A stretch of 64,000 bases of DNA from Salidesulfovibrio onnuriiensis (GCF_008001235.1 NZ_CP040751.1:789001-853000); one strand, 5' to 3'; counted from the stretch's first letter, positions 43,073 through 51,606 are shown. Notes: a model not told the origin generated them from the letters alone. Program-made: numbers and translations.

Positions 43073-43891
43073 ATGTCTCAGTTCAACTACCAGATCAAGG
43101 ACATCAGCCGCGCGCTGACCGCCGTCATCACCCTCAACTCCGGCGGCTCCGAGCCGTCCACCACCTATCCGTTCATGCTTTGGATGGATACCAGCGTCAC
43201 TCCGGCCGTGCTCAAGCAGCGCACCGAGGCCGACGACGCCTGGATCGAGATCCTCAAGGCCGACAACATCCCCTTTGATGACGGCCAGACTCAGATTAAC
43301 GCGGAAACCGTGCAGCAGGCCATCGAGAAGATCAAACAGCTCATCGACGCCCATGCGGCCCGTACCGACAACCCTCACCAGGTGACTGCTGAGCAGTCCG
43401 GGGCCTATACCAAGGCCGAGGTCGACGCGTTGCTGAAAAAAGCGGGCGCGGCACCTATCGGTTCCGTCACGGCCCTGGCTTCCTCCGTGATTTCGGAAGG
43501 CTGGCTGGCCTGCGACGGCGCGGAAGTCTCTCGTACGGACTATGCCGATCTGTTCGGCGTTCTCGGCGAGACCTTTGGCGTGGGCGACGGTTCCACCACC
43601 TTCAACCTGCCGGACCTGCGTGGAGAATTCATTCGCGGTCTGGACAGCGGTCGTGGCGTGGATGCTGCCCGAGAGCTGGGTTCCCAGCAGGATTATGCAA
43701 TGGAAGATCATAATCACAAAATGCGTCTTGTTCAAAAAAGCGGCTCTGGTTCTGGCTGTGCAGGAAATGCTAGTTTTGACGCATATTCGAGTGAAACAGT
43801 GCAATCCACTGGTTTGTCGGGCTCTCCCTACAATGTTGCAAGTGAAACCCGTCCGCGCAACGTGGCCCTGACCTACATCATCAAATATTAA
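43073..43891 (+). CDS. Tail collar-domain fibre, paralogue 1
   Basis: The product is 272 residues. The N-terminal module of about 60 residues is shared by all four paralogues (ITLNSGGSEPSTTYPFMLWMDT, KQRTEADDAWIEIL). A helical spacer follows (VQQAIEKIKQLIDAH), then DNPHQVTAEQSGAYTKAEVD, a segment frequent in phage fibres, and the collar domain (GWLACDGAEVSRTDYADLFGVLG and FNLPDLRGEFIRGLDSGRG). The tip region from about 200 is unique, and the end RPRNVALTYIIKY is shared. GGAG with seven-base spacing precedes ATG. Collar proteins attach or terminate phage tail fibres. Confidence 0.82.
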   Translation: MSQFNYQIKDISRALTAVITLNSGGSEPSTTYPFMLWMDTSVTPAVLKQRTEADDAWIEILKADNIPFDDGQTQINAETVQQAIEKIKQLIDAHAARTDNPHQVTAEQSGAYTKAEVDALLKKAGAAPIGSVTALASSVISEGWLACDGAEVSRTDYADLFGVLGETFGVGDGSTTFNLPDLRGEFIRGLDSGRGVDAARELGSQQDYAMEDHNHKMRLVQKSGSGSGCAGNASFDAYSSETVQSTGLSGSPYNVASETRPRNVALTYIIKY

Positions 43892-43961
43892 CCGTTTCCC
43901 ATTCAAGGGCCGTCTCGGGGCCGCCCGCCTTTGCAACATAAACACTCAAGGAGTGAAATAC

Positions 43962-44645
43962 ATGTCCCAATTCAATTACCCGTCTAACAACCTGGGCCAG
44001 GCCCTGGACGCCATCATCACCCTGAACTCCGGCGCTTCCGAACCTCCGGCCACCGCGCCGTACATGCTCTGGATGGACACCAGCAAGACCCCGGCCGTCA
44101 TGCGCCAGCGCAACGGCGACGACACCGGCTGGATCGACCTGTTCGCCGCCAACGCCGTGGCGGCCGTTCCCGTGGGTACGGTCAACGCCATTGCCGGCGC
44201 GGCCATTCCCGACGGCTGGCTGGAATGCGATGGTGCGGAAGTCTCCCGCACCCAGTATGCCGACCTCTTCGGTCAGATCGGCACCATCTATGGCGTGGGC
44301 GACGGTTCCAGCACTTTCAACCTGCCGGACCTGCGCGGGGAATTCATTCGCGGTCTGGACAACGGTCGCGGTGTGGATGCCTCCCGTGCGCTCGGTTCCG
44401 AGCAGGGCGATGCCATCCGCAATATTACCGGCCGTTGGAAGAACTCTCAGATCAACACCCTCCCTGGCAATGCTATTCCGGAGAATTCCGGTGTGTTCTC
44501 CAAGTCTGGTAGCTACGCATACAAATACGATGGGGGAGCCCGGACCATCTCCGAATGGATGAACTTCGATGTTTCCACTCAGGTTCCAACCGCCGAGGAA
44601 AACCGTCCCCGCAACGTGGCAATGAAATACATCATCAAATACTAA
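43962..44645 (+). CDS. Tail collar-domain fibre, paralogue 2
   Basis: The product is 227 residues. It has the shared N-terminal module (ITLNSGASEPPATAPYMLWMDT, RQRNGDDTGW) but lacks the helical spacer and joins directly to the collar domain (PDGWLECDGAEVSRTQYADLF, FNLPDLRGEFIRGLDNGRG). Its tip (ITGRWKNSQINTLPGN) differs from the other copies, and the end is RPRNVAMKYIIKY. CAAGGAG lies nine bases before ATG 43962. It is separated from paralogue 1 by a short GC-rich spacer that holds a degenerate hairpin, GGGC...GCCC, near 43907-43925. Confidence 0.82.
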   Translation: MSQFNYPSNNLGQALDAIITLNSGASEPPATAPYMLWMDTSKTPAVMRQRNGDDTGWIDLFAANAVAAVPVGTVNAIAGAAIPDGWLECDGAEVSRTQYADLFGQIGTIYGVGDGSSTFNLPDLRGEFIRGLDNGRGVDASRALGSEQGDAIRNITGRWKNSQINTLPGNAIPENSGVFSKSGSYAYKYDGGARTISEWMNFDVSTQVPTAEENRPRNVAMKYIIKY

Positions 44646-44660
44646 CCACATTCCGTTTAA

Positions 44661-44680
44661 GGGCCGCCTGCGGGCGGCCC
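44661..44680 (+). terminator. Hairpin after collar paralogue 2
   Basis: GGGCCGCC-TGCG-GGCGGCCC is a perfect eight-base-pair stem with a four-base loop, 16 bp after the stop. It is followed by GTCTTTT. It may act as a weak terminator or attenuator, or protect RNA ends between cassettes. Confidence 0.65.
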
Positions 44681-44714
44681 GTCTTTTCAACAGCAATACG
44701 CAAGGAGAAAACAT

Positions 44715-45521
44715 ATGGCTCAGTTCAATTTTCCGTCCGACATCCTGCAGGCCTTGGACGCCCTCAATACCCTGAACTCAGGATCTGTCGAACCTCCGGC
44801 CACCGCGCCGTACATGCTTTGGATGGATACCGGTGCCGCCCCGGCCGTGCTCAAGCAGCGCAACGGCGACGACACCGGCTGGAACGTGCTGCTCACCGCT
44901 TCCAACACATCCTTTGACGACAGCACCGCCCAACTCGGCGCATCCGACGTGCAGGCGGCCATCGAGAAGATCAAGCAGTCCCTGGACACCATCCTGAACA
45001 AGCCCGCCGATGTGCCTGTGGGCTCCATCAACGCCCTGGCCGTTTCCACGGTTCCGGCAGGTTGGCTGGAGTGTGACGGCGCAGCCGTCTCCCGCACGGA
45101 ATTCGCTGCCCTGTTTGCCCTGCTCGGCACCAAGTTCGGCGCTGGCGATGGTTTCAGCACCTTCAATCTGCCGGATCTGCGCGGCGAGTTCATTCGCGGT
45201 TGGGACAACGGCCGTGGCGTGGATGCGGACCGTGTATTAGGGACTTCCCAGTTGGCGGGCGTTGGAGAGCATGACCACTCGCTTCTCGTGAACATGTCGA
45301 CTTGGGACGGTGGCGGCGGCCACGGTGGGTATGCCTATAACTATTCCGTGGGCAGCAATCACTTCCGGGGCCTGACTGGTGTAAACCAAGCTATCCACGG
45401 TTATAGCGATACGGTTGGTGGAGCTGGTGACTATGCTGGCCAGCCGCTGGTTAAAATGGCACAGGCTGATGCCGAAACCCGCCCCCGCAACGTGGCCCTC
45501 ATGTATGTGATCAAGTACTAG
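44715..45521 (+). CDS. Tail collar-domain fibre, paralogue 3
   Basis: The product is 268 residues. It has the shared N-terminal module (NTLNSGSVEPPATAPYMLWMDT), a helical spacer (VQAAIEKIKQSLDTIL) and the collar domain (GWLECDGAAVSRTEFAALFALLG, FNLPDLRGEFIRGWDNGRG). It then has a unique tip with GEHDHSLLVNM and a Gly/His-rich stretch (DGGGGHGGYAYNYSVG), as found in fibre tips that bind metal or sugars. It ends RPRNVALMYVIKY. CAAGGAG precedes ATG 44715. Domain order is otherwise as in paralogue 1. Confidence 0.82.
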   Translation: MAQFNFPSDILQALDALNTLNSGSVEPPATAPYMLWMDTGAAPAVLKQRNGDDTGWNVLLTASNTSFDDSTAQLGASDVQAAIEKIKQSLDTILNKPADVPVGSINALAVSTVPAGWLECDGAAVSRTEFAALFALLGTKFGAGDGFSTFNLPDLRGEFIRGWDNGRGVDADRVLGTSQLAGVGEHDHSLLVNMSTWDGGGGHGGYAYNYSVGSNHFRGLTGVNQAIHGYSDTVGGAGDYAGQPLVKMAQADAETRPRNVALMYVIKY

Positions 45522-45536
45522 CCTTAATTACACTTA

Positions 45537-45554
45537 GGCCGCCTTCGGGCGGCC
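45537..45554 (+). terminator. UUCG-loop hairpin after collar paralogue 3
   Basis: GGCCGCC-TTCG-GGCGGCC forms a seven-base-pair stem closed by C and G around UUCG, the classic very stable tetraloop. Only a short ATTTAT follows, so it may act more as an RNA stability or pausing element than as a full terminator. Confidence 0.65.
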
Positions 45555-45583
45555 ATTTATCTACGGATATCCAAGGAGAAAAC

Positions 45584-46654
45584 ATGCCTCAATTCGATTA
45601 TACGTCCAATCTCATGAAACCGGCTCTCGATGCCGTGGTCACGCTTAATTCCGGCTCCATGGAACCTCCCTCCACCGCGCCGTACATGCTCTGGATGGAT
45701 ACCAGCGCCACCCCGGCCGTGTTCAAACAGCGCAACGGCGGTGATACCGGATGGAACGCCCTGTTTATGGCGTCCAATATCATTTTTAATGATGGAGAAA
45801 CCAAGATTCAGGCTGCAAACGTCCAGGAGGCCATCGAGAAGATCAAGGCGCTTATCGACGCCCATGTGGACCGCAAGGACAACCCGCATGAAGTGACCGC
45901 CGAGCAGGTGGGCGCAACCCCGCTGGGACATAAACATACTTTGTCCGATATCACCGACGCGGGCGAAGCCGCTGCCATGGACAGGGCGACGGAAGCTTTA
46001 GTGGAAGAGGGTGTCGACAACAACACTGTGGTCACCCCTGCATTAATGAAGAAGGCCATACATACTTTCGGGAGCCGCAACACTCAGCTCATCACTGAGG
46101 ATTGCTCTTTTGTGGTCCCTGCCGAAAAGATTTGGGTCGAGATTGCCGGAGGTGGCGGAGGCGGAGGAGGGAGCTTTGCCAACGGGATGCATGGATATGC
46201 TTGCGGAGGCAGTGGTGGCTCTGGTGGAAACTGCATGGTGGAGATAGGTGGTTTGACTGTTGGCGATGCCGTGATATGCAAAGTCGGAAGCGGAGGGACG
46301 AGAAATCCTAACCCTGCCTATCCAAGCCACACTCCTAATCCGGGTGTTCCTGGTGGGGAGTCTGCCTTTGGGGATTATGTGTCGTGTACTGGGGGAACAG
46401 CCGGAAGCAGTGCGACTAATGGCTTTGGCTCGGCTGGTATGAGTGGGCGAGTTGTTGTAACTAATGAAAAAAACGTTGTGTTAATGAAGGATTTTAGCAA
46501 CTGCGGGATCGCTGGGCACCGTGGTGTAACCCCTGGAGGCAAATCAATATTTGGAAGTGTGTATGGTGCAGGAGGGAACAGTGTATACCTTTCAGGTCAT
46601 TCTTCGCGGGATGGTCAACATGGCAAGCCTGGAGCCATCCTCGTGAGCTGGTAA
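45584..46654 (+). CDS. Tail fibre paralogue 4 with Gly-rich adhesin tip
   Basis: The product is 356 residues. The N-terminal module (VTLNSGSMEPPSTAPYMLWMDT) and helical spacer (VQEAIEKIKALIDAH) match the other paralogues. It then has DNPHEVTAEQVGATPLGHKHTLSDITDAG, a fibre repeat of T4-like phages. Instead of a collar domain it has a Gly-rich tip (AGGGGGGGGSFANG, ACGGSGGSGGNC, GSGGTRNP) that resembles the poly-glycine sandwich adhesins of phage tails. It would have a different receptor from copies 1-3. A terminator follows. Confidence 0.78.
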   Translation: MPQFDYTSNLMKPALDAVVTLNSGSMEPPSTAPYMLWMDTSATPAVFKQRNGGDTGWNALFMASNIIFNDGETKIQAANVQEAIEKIKALIDAHVDRKDNPHEVTAEQVGATPLGHKHTLSDITDAGEAAAMDRATEALVEEGVDNNTVVTPALMKKAIHTFGSRNTQLITEDCSFVVPAEKIWVEIAGGGGGGGGSFANGMHGYACGGSGGSGGNCMVEIGGLTVGDAVICKVGSGGTRNPNPAYPSHTPNPGVPGGESAFGDYVSCTGGTAGSSATNGFGSAGMSGRVVVTNEKNVVLMKDFSNCGIAGHRGVTPGGKSIFGSVYGAGGNSVYLSGHSSRDGQHGKPGAILVSW

Positions 46655-46662
46655 CATCAATC

Positions 46663-46692
46663 AAGGCCGCCTTTGGGCGGCCTTTTCTTTTT
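46663..46692 (+). terminator. Intrinsic terminator ending the tail locus
   Basis: AAGGCCGCC-TTTG-GGCGGCCTT is a nine-base-pair stem followed by TTCTTTTTC. It is the same GGCCGCC/GGCGGCC hairpin seen between the paralogues, here with a real T-run. Confidence 0.85.
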
Positions 46693-46753
46693 CACCCGCT
46701 TGTATCAAAGCGCACGGCAGGATACAGAGAGGACAAGACCGGAGGAAGAAGAC

Positions 46754-47233
46754 ATGAAGCGCATGCGGGTCAAGGTGGAGCCGGGCCGGATGGAGAAGCT
46801 GCTGGCCAGGAGCGGTTGGGGGGCGGCCTTTGAGGAGGACGACCTCAGGAGCGTGGCCGAGCGGTTCTGGCTGGAGACCGCCCCGGAGGGCGAGGCACTG
46901 TTCGAGCAGGGCGACAGGGACGCCTACATGGGTATCATCGTGGATGGGGCCGTGGATATCTCCCGGCGCGACGGCGGCGGTGCGGATCGGCTCATCACCA
47001 CCCTGGGTGACGGCGCGGTCTTCGGCGAGATGTCCGTGCTGGACGGCCAGTCCCGGTCGGCCTCGGCCCGGGTGCGGAAGGACCTGACCATGGTGGTGCT
47101 CACGGCCGAGGATTTCGGAAGGCTGGTGGTGGAGCGCCCGCGCCTGGGCCTGACCCTGGTGCGCGCGGTCTCCCGCCTTGTCAGCCTGCGGTTGCGCCAG
47201 ATGGACAATCTGCTGGAGGAGTACTTCGGCTAG
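46754..47233 (+). CDS. Stand-alone cyclic-nucleotide-binding-domain protein
   Basis: The product is about 159 residues. The cNMP-binding fold is shown by GEALFEQGDRDAYMGIIVDGAVDI, GDGAVFGEMSVLDGQSRSASARV and a final helix. The phosphate-binding cassette FGEMSVLDGQSRSASA is a good match to Crp and kinase-type domains, so it may bind cAMP or cGMP. No effector or DNA-binding domain is present. GGAGGAAGAA precedes ATG 46754. It converges with the nuclease gene, overlapping by four bases. Confidence 0.85.
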   Translation: MKRMRVKVEPGRMEKLLARSGWGAAFEEDDLRSVAERFWLETAPEGEALFEQGDRDAYMGIIVDGAVDISRRDGGGADRLITTLGDGAVFGEMSVLDGQSRSASARVRKDLTMVVLTAEDFGRLVVERPRLGLTLVRAVSRLVSLRLRQMDNLLEEYFG

Positions 47234-47718
47234 GATTTCTTCTGCTTTTTCCGCCACTGGCCGGGCGTCATGCTTAGGCCGCCGCGCAGCCAGAACCCGC
47301 GGCGTTCTTCCCTCGCAATCTTTTCCGCCTGTTTGAGCCTTCCATAGTAACGGCCGTTTGGTTTGACCATGATGGGCATGGCCAGTCCGCTCTTCACCAG
47401 TTCTTCGTTGAGCATGGATCTGTCGTCGTAGACATAGGCGAGAAGCCGACCATAGCGGTCCCGCTTTTCCCGGTCGTATTCCAGCCGGAGTTCCTTGCCG
47501 TAGCAGAAGCGCATGGTGAAGGTCTTGGCCTGCACCCCGTATTCCTGGTCCCATTCGGGCGCATCAATGCCGATGAGCCGGACTTCAACCGGCCGGTGGC
47601 CGAGGCGGACCATGATGGAATCGCCGTCAATGACGTTCAGGAACCGGGCCGACTCGGCGCGGGCCATGCCGGGCAGGAGCAGGGCGGCAAAAAGGAAAAG
47701 AAGGAGAAGTCGTTTCAT
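47230..47718 (-). CDS. Exported staphylococcal-nuclease-like (thermonuclease) protein
   Basis: The product is 162 residues with a signal peptide (LLLLFLFAALLLPGMARA). The nuclease core has VIDGDSIMVRLG, VEVRLIGIDAPEWDQEYGVQAK, LEYDREKRDRYGRLLAYVY and LNEELVKSGLAM. The expected catalytic Arg and Glu positions are present (VRLIGIDAPE, and the Asp/Arg-rich YDREKRDRYGR). It probably cuts nucleic acid in the periplasm or outside the cell. It follows the GGDEF-EAL gene on the same strand by about 20 bp. Confidence 0.88.
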   Translation of the reverse strand: MKRLLLLFLFAALLLPGMARAESARFLNVIDGDSIMVRLGHRPVEVRLIGIDAPEWDQEYGVQAKTFTMRFCYGKELRLEYDREKRDRYGRLLAYVYDDRSMLNEELVKSGLAMPIMVKPNGRYYGRLKQAEKIAREERRGFWLRGGLSMTPGQWRKKQKKS

Positions 47719-47738
47719 GATCTGTGCGCGGGGAAGAT

Positions 47739-50201
47739 TCAGGATGCTTGCTTTCCGGGGCGGTCTTTTCTTCCGGAAACCCCGGGCGGTTCCGGCGACT
47801 GCTGGGCAATGAGCTTTTCCGCCTCCATGGCGGAGAGGGGCTTGTGGAACAGGAAACCCTGGACGCATTCGCACTCCAGGGGGGAAAGGGATGCGTACTG
47901 GGCGGCGTTTTCCACACCCTCGGCCACCACGTCCAGGTCCAGGCTGTGGGCCAAGGCCACCACCGCACGCACGATCTCCAGGTTTTCCTTGTCCTCTCCC
48001 AGGCGGGAGATGAAGCTGCGGTCCACCTTGAGGGTGTCCACGGGCAGGCGCTGCAGCTGGGTCAGGGAGGAATAGCCCGTGCCGAAGTCGTCGATGGAGA
48101 ACTGCACCCCGTATTCCCGCAGCCGGTTCAGGATCTGCAGGGCCATTTCCGGGTTGTCCATGAGCGTGCTTTCCGTGATCTCCAGCTTGAGATTCCTGGC
48201 GGGCACGCCGGACTGCTGCAACTGGGCCACGATGGACTCGTAGAGGTCGCTCTGGGTCAGTTGCCTGCTGGAAAGGTTCACGGCCATGAACAGGCGGTCC
48301 GCCACCTCGTTGTTCGCCCGCCAGCGGGCCAGTGTGTCCAGGGCTTCCCGCAGCACCCACTGCCCCAGCTCCATGATCAGGCCCGAGTCCTCGGCCATGG
48401 GGATGAACTCCGAGGGCATGATCTCGCCCCGGGTGGGGTGTTTCCAGCGGGCCAGGGCCTCGAAGCCGAGGAGCTCTCCGGCGTCCATGCGCAGGATGGG
48501 CTGGAAGTTGAGGTAGAATTCCTTGTTGGCCAGCCCCCGGCGCATGTCGTTTTCCATGTTCATCTGGTCCACGGCGTGCTCCAGCATGCGCGAGGTAAAG
48601 ACCTTGAACTGGTTGCGGCCCTTGTCCTTGGCCCGGTGCATGGCGATGTTCGCGTTCTGGAGCAGGTCCTCGGGGCGCTTGTAGTCCGTGGGGCTGAGCA
48701 CGATGCCGAAGCTGGCCGTGGTCATGACCTCGTGCCCGTCGAAACAGAATTTTTCGGCCATTTCCTCGCGGAGCCGCTTGACGATGCGGATGGCTTCGCG
48801 GGGGGAATGCAGCTCATCGAGCAGGAACACGAATTCATCGCCGCCGAACCGGGCCACCGTGTCCAGGCTGCGCACGTGCCGGGTCAGGCGGCGGGCGGTC
48901 TCCACCAGCACCATGTCGCCGAAGCGATGGCCCAGGGAGTCGTTGATGATCTTGAAGCGGTCCAGGTCGATGAAGACCACGGCATAGAAGTAGCTTCCTC
49001 TGCGCTTGGCGCGTTCCATGGCCTGCCGGATGCGGTCCAGGCACAGGGTCCGGTTGGCCAGCCCCGTGAGCGGGTCGTGCAGGGCCTGGTGCCGGAGCTG
49101 TTCCTCCATGTTTTTGCGTTCCGTGATGTCGCGGAAGCTGAAGCGCAGGCCCAGGGGCTTGAGCCCGATGCCGTAGACGCTGCGTCCCACGGCGCTGAGC
49201 CAGGGACGGCCCCCGTTTTTCTTGAGGATGCGGAAATCGAGCTGCTGGCCTTCCCGGTAGGGAACCTGTTCCAGGTAGTCCTGCCAGGCCTCCTTGAAGT
49301 CCGGGTCGATGATTTCGGCGATCAGGCCCGGGTTCTCGAAAAACGCCTCGGGGGGATATCCGGTGATCCGTTCGCAGGAGGGCGAACAGTAGAGGATGGT
49401 GCCGTCCGGGCCGATCCAGGCCTCCCAGTCGTAGGCGAAGTCCGCGATGGTGCGGTAGCGCTCCTCCCCGGCCTTGAGCGCCCCCAGCAGGCGTTCGCGC
49501 TGGCGCTGGACCTTTTGCCGGTCTCGTTCGCTCTTTCTCACCTGATGGATGACCGAGCCGGAAAGCACGGCGATGATGGTCAGGATGACCAGCAGGACCA
49601 CGGCGATGCGGTTGCGGAAGGCGGCCAGCTCCCGCTGCACGTCATCCAGGTAAATGCCGGTTCCCACCACCCAGCCCCAGGGTTGGAACTCCTGCACGTA
49701 GGAGAGCTTGGGGACCTCCCGTTCGGGCTGGTCCTTCCACTGCCAGTAATAGCTGACAAAGCCACCGCCCTCATGGGCCGTGCGTATGAATTCCTGGAAG
49801 GGGGCCAGGCCTTCCCTGTCCCGGTAGCCGCCGAGTTCCCTGCCTTCCAGGTCGGAGCGGTAGGGGTGCATGAGCATGACCCCCCGGTCGTCGTTGACCC
49901 AGAAGTAGTCCTTGCCCTCGGGGCCGTAGCGCATGGCGCGGATCTGTGCCAAGGCCATGTCCCTGGCCTGTGCCCGGTCCAGCTTGCCGGATAGGACCTG
50001 CTGTTCGAAGGATTCCAGCTTGCCGATGACCGATTGGGTCATCTGCCGAATGGTGTCCTTTTTATGGTCCAGGAAGTAGTCTCCCACGGCCGGGAGAAAG
50101 TAGAAGAAGACGGTCCCTGCGAACAGGGCGAGCGTCAGCACGGTAGGAAGCAGTGTCCTGACCATGGGGGTGAGGTGGTATTTGAATCCTTCTTTCGCCA
50201 T
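47739..50201 (-). CDS. Membrane cache-PAS-GGDEF-EAL cyclic-di-GMP protein
   Basis: The product is 820 residues. A membrane segment at about 15-37 and another at about 200-220 enclose a single cache-type sensor (GKDYFWVNDDRGVMLMHPYRSD, GWVVGTGIYLDDVQ). A PAS domain, then GGDEF (RFGGDEFVFLL, intact) and EAL (LGFEALARWKHPTRGE, intact) follow, with the catalytic sites LEITES and DDFGTGYSSL. It can in principle make and break c-di-GMP, so which activity dominates is not known. It responds to a periplasmic ligand. The thermonuclease gene follows on the same strand. Confidence 0.93.
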   Translation of the reverse strand: MAKEGFKYHLTPMVRTLLPTVLTLALFAGTVFFYFLPAVGDYFLDHKKDTIRQMTQSVIGKLESFEQQVLSGKLDRAQARDMALAQIRAMRYGPEGKDYFWVNDDRGVMLMHPYRSDLEGRELGGYRDREGLAPFQEFIRTAHEGGGFVSYYWQWKDQPEREVPKLSYVQEFQPWGWVVGTGIYLDDVQRELAAFRNRIAVVLLVILTIIAVLSGSVIHQVRKSERDRQKVQRQRERLLGALKAGEERYRTIADFAYDWEAWIGPDGTILYCSPSCERITGYPPEAFFENPGLIAEIIDPDFKEAWQDYLEQVPYREGQQLDFRILKKNGGRPWLSAVGRSVYGIGLKPLGLRFSFRDITERKNMEEQLRHQALHDPLTGLANRTLCLDRIRQAMERAKRRGSYFYAVVFIDLDRFKIINDSLGHRFGDMVLVETARRLTRHVRSLDTVARFGGDEFVFLLDELHSPREAIRIVKRLREEMAEKFCFDGHEVMTTASFGIVLSPTDYKRPEDLLQNANIAMHRAKDKGRNQFKVFTSRMLEHAVDQMNMENDMRRGLANKEFYLNFQPILRMDAGELLGFEALARWKHPTRGEIMPSEFIPMAEDSGLIMELGQWVLREALDTLARWRANNEVADRLFMAVNLSSRQLTQSDLYESIVAQLQQSGVPARNLKLEITESTLMDNPEMALQILNRLREYGVQFSIDDFGTGYSSLTQLQRLPVDTLKVDRSFISRLGEDKENLEIVRAVVALAHSLDLDVVAEGVENAAQYASLSPLECECVQGFLFHKPLSAMEAEKLIAQQSPEPPGVSGRKDRPGKQAS

Positions 50202-50283
50202 AGTGCCCGATTCCGGCCGTGGCTGGCAGACCGGTATCTAATTTCTTAATACGGCGGAGGAAAAAAGGAAAGAAGGATGTTGG

Positions 50284-51063
50284 CTAGAGCTTGGGCGGCG
50301 GGACATCCATGACGCAGTTCCTGCCCTTGTTCTTGGCGCTGGTGAGCCCGTTCTGCAGGCGCTGGAGGAATATCTCCATGGTGTCGCGGCTGGAGCCCTG
50401 GGTCACGCTGAGGCTGATTGTGAAGCTGATGCCGTCGCCGAACGGGGTGTTCTCGACCATCTGGCGCAGCTTCTCCGCCACCTCGCGGGCCACGGCGCAG
50501 TCGATGTGGGGGGCGAGGATGATGAACTTGCCGCCGCGCCAGCGGAACAGGTAGTCGGTCTTGCGGATGCGTTTGTTCACGTACCGGGCCAGCTGGTAGA
50601 GCAGTTTGTCCCCGGCGTTGTATCCGTGACGTTCGTTGATTTCCCGGAAGCCGTCGATGTCGAACATGATGCCGGAAAGCACGCTCTTGTAGCGCCGGAT
50701 GTTTTCCAGCTCCCGGGCCATGACCGAATCGAACTTGAATCGGTTGAAGGCCTTGGTCAGGTCGTCGATGACCGTGAGCTGGGCCACCTTGTCGCCCAGT
50801 TCCCTGGCTTTTTCCCGGTCCTTGTCCATGTTGGCGATGATGCCCTTGAAGACGAGCAGGGCCTGGGCCCCGAGGGTGAGCAGGCCGCCCACCATGAGCA
50901 GGTAGGCGAACTTGGTGAGCTTGTCCGGGGAGAACCCGCCGGTGACCGACTGGTTGTAGAGCAGCCCGAAATCCAGGAAGAGCACGAGCCCGACCACGAA
51001 AAGGCTGGCGGCGTAAAGCAGGACAGCCCTGTTCTTGTTGTCGGCGGGCTTTTTTTCGTTCAT
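50284..51063 (-). CDS. Membrane protein with a degenerate GGDEF domain
   Basis: The product is about 259 residues. Two membrane helices (ASLFVVGLVLFLDFGLLY and AYLLMVGGLLTLGAQALLVF) are followed by a linker and a diguanylate-cyclase-like domain (DDLTKAFNRFKFDSV, IMFDIDGFREINERHGYNAGD). The signature is RGGKF in place of GGDEF, so the catalytic acidic residue is lost and cyclase activity is unlikely. It may act as a c-di-GMP or protein-interaction receptor. GGAGCAGCC before ATG 51063 decides the start. Confidence 0.85.
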   Translation of the reverse strand: MNEKKPADNKNRAVLLYAASLFVVGLVLFLDFGLLYNQSVTGGFSPDKLTKFAYLLMVGGLLTLGAQALLVFKGIIANMDKDREKARELGDKVAQLTVIDDLTKAFNRFKFDSVMARELENIRRYKSVLSGIMFDIDGFREINERHGYNAGDKLLYQLARYVNKRIRKTDYLFRWRGGKFIILAPHIDCAVAREVAEKLRQMVENTPFGDGISFTISLSVTQGSSRDTMEIFLQRLQNGLTSAKNKGRNCVMDVPPPKL

Positions 51064-51138
51064 GGCTGCTCCAGGTCTTGCGTGCAAATCGGTCCGGTTG
51101 CGGCCATGATACCAGCCGGGCCCCGGGTGTCCATTATT

Positions 51139-51606
51139 CTAACCGTCCTGGGGCTTGCCTTCGTAGGTGTAGTAGAGCCCGCCCTGGTGCCGGGATGCGT
51201 CGTAGTTGATCTCCATGGAGAACTCGGGCCACATCCAGCCGTAGCGCGCTCCCACGGCCCTGCCCGGGCCGAAATCGCGGATGAGCTTGTCCTTGATCAG
51301 GAAATAGTTGGTCTCGCCCTCGAAGGCCACGCCCACCCTGTAGAGCCTGTCCTTCCGGAAGTAGTAGGCCACGGAAAGAATGTCGGCCTGACCGAAGGTG
51401 AGTTTTTCGTCCTTGCGGTAGTAGGTGTCCTTGTAGCCCGCCTTGGGGACCGGGACGAGATCCGTGAGGCTCTCCAGGCTGGCCCCGAAGGCCATGTCTC
51501 GGAATTTTTCCGGGGCGGGATTCTGGACGAAATCACCGGCCGTGACGGAGAGGGGGAGGAACAGGATCAAGGTGAATATGGTCAGGAGGAGTTGTTTCCC
51601 CTTCAT
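51139..51606 (-). CDS. Exported protein of unknown function
   Basis: The product is 155 residues with a clear signal peptide (LLLTIFTLILFLPLSVTAGD). The mature part (PEKFRDMAFGASLESLTDLV, TYYRKDEKLTFGQADILSVAYYF, YGWMWPEFSMEINY) is beta-rich and resembles periplasmic proteins of this bacterial group that have no assigned function. AAGGAG precedes ATG 51606. It is divergent from the lipoprotein gene at 51724. Confidence 0.65.
   Translation of the reverse strand: MKGKQLLLTIFTLILFLPLSVTAGDFVQNPAPEKFRDMAFGASLESLTDLVPVPKAGYKDTYYRKDEKLTFGQADILSVAYYFRKDRLYRVGVAFEGETNYFLIKDKLIRDFGPGRAVGARYGWMWPEFSMEINYDASRHQGGLYYTYEGKPQDG

Noticed and set aside
36449-46654. Complete prophage
   Set aside because: No integrase, replication, terminase, portal, capsid or attachment repeats were seen; flanking genes are ordinary chromosomal genes.
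36449-46654. R- or F-type tailocin
   Set aside because: No sheath, baseplate, tape-measure or tail-tube genes; the recognisable proteins are of the short-tail type.
43907-46684. CRISPR-like regular repeats in the fibre array
   Set aside because: The hairpins are spaced by whole genes and the repeats are inverted stems, not direct repeats with short spacers.
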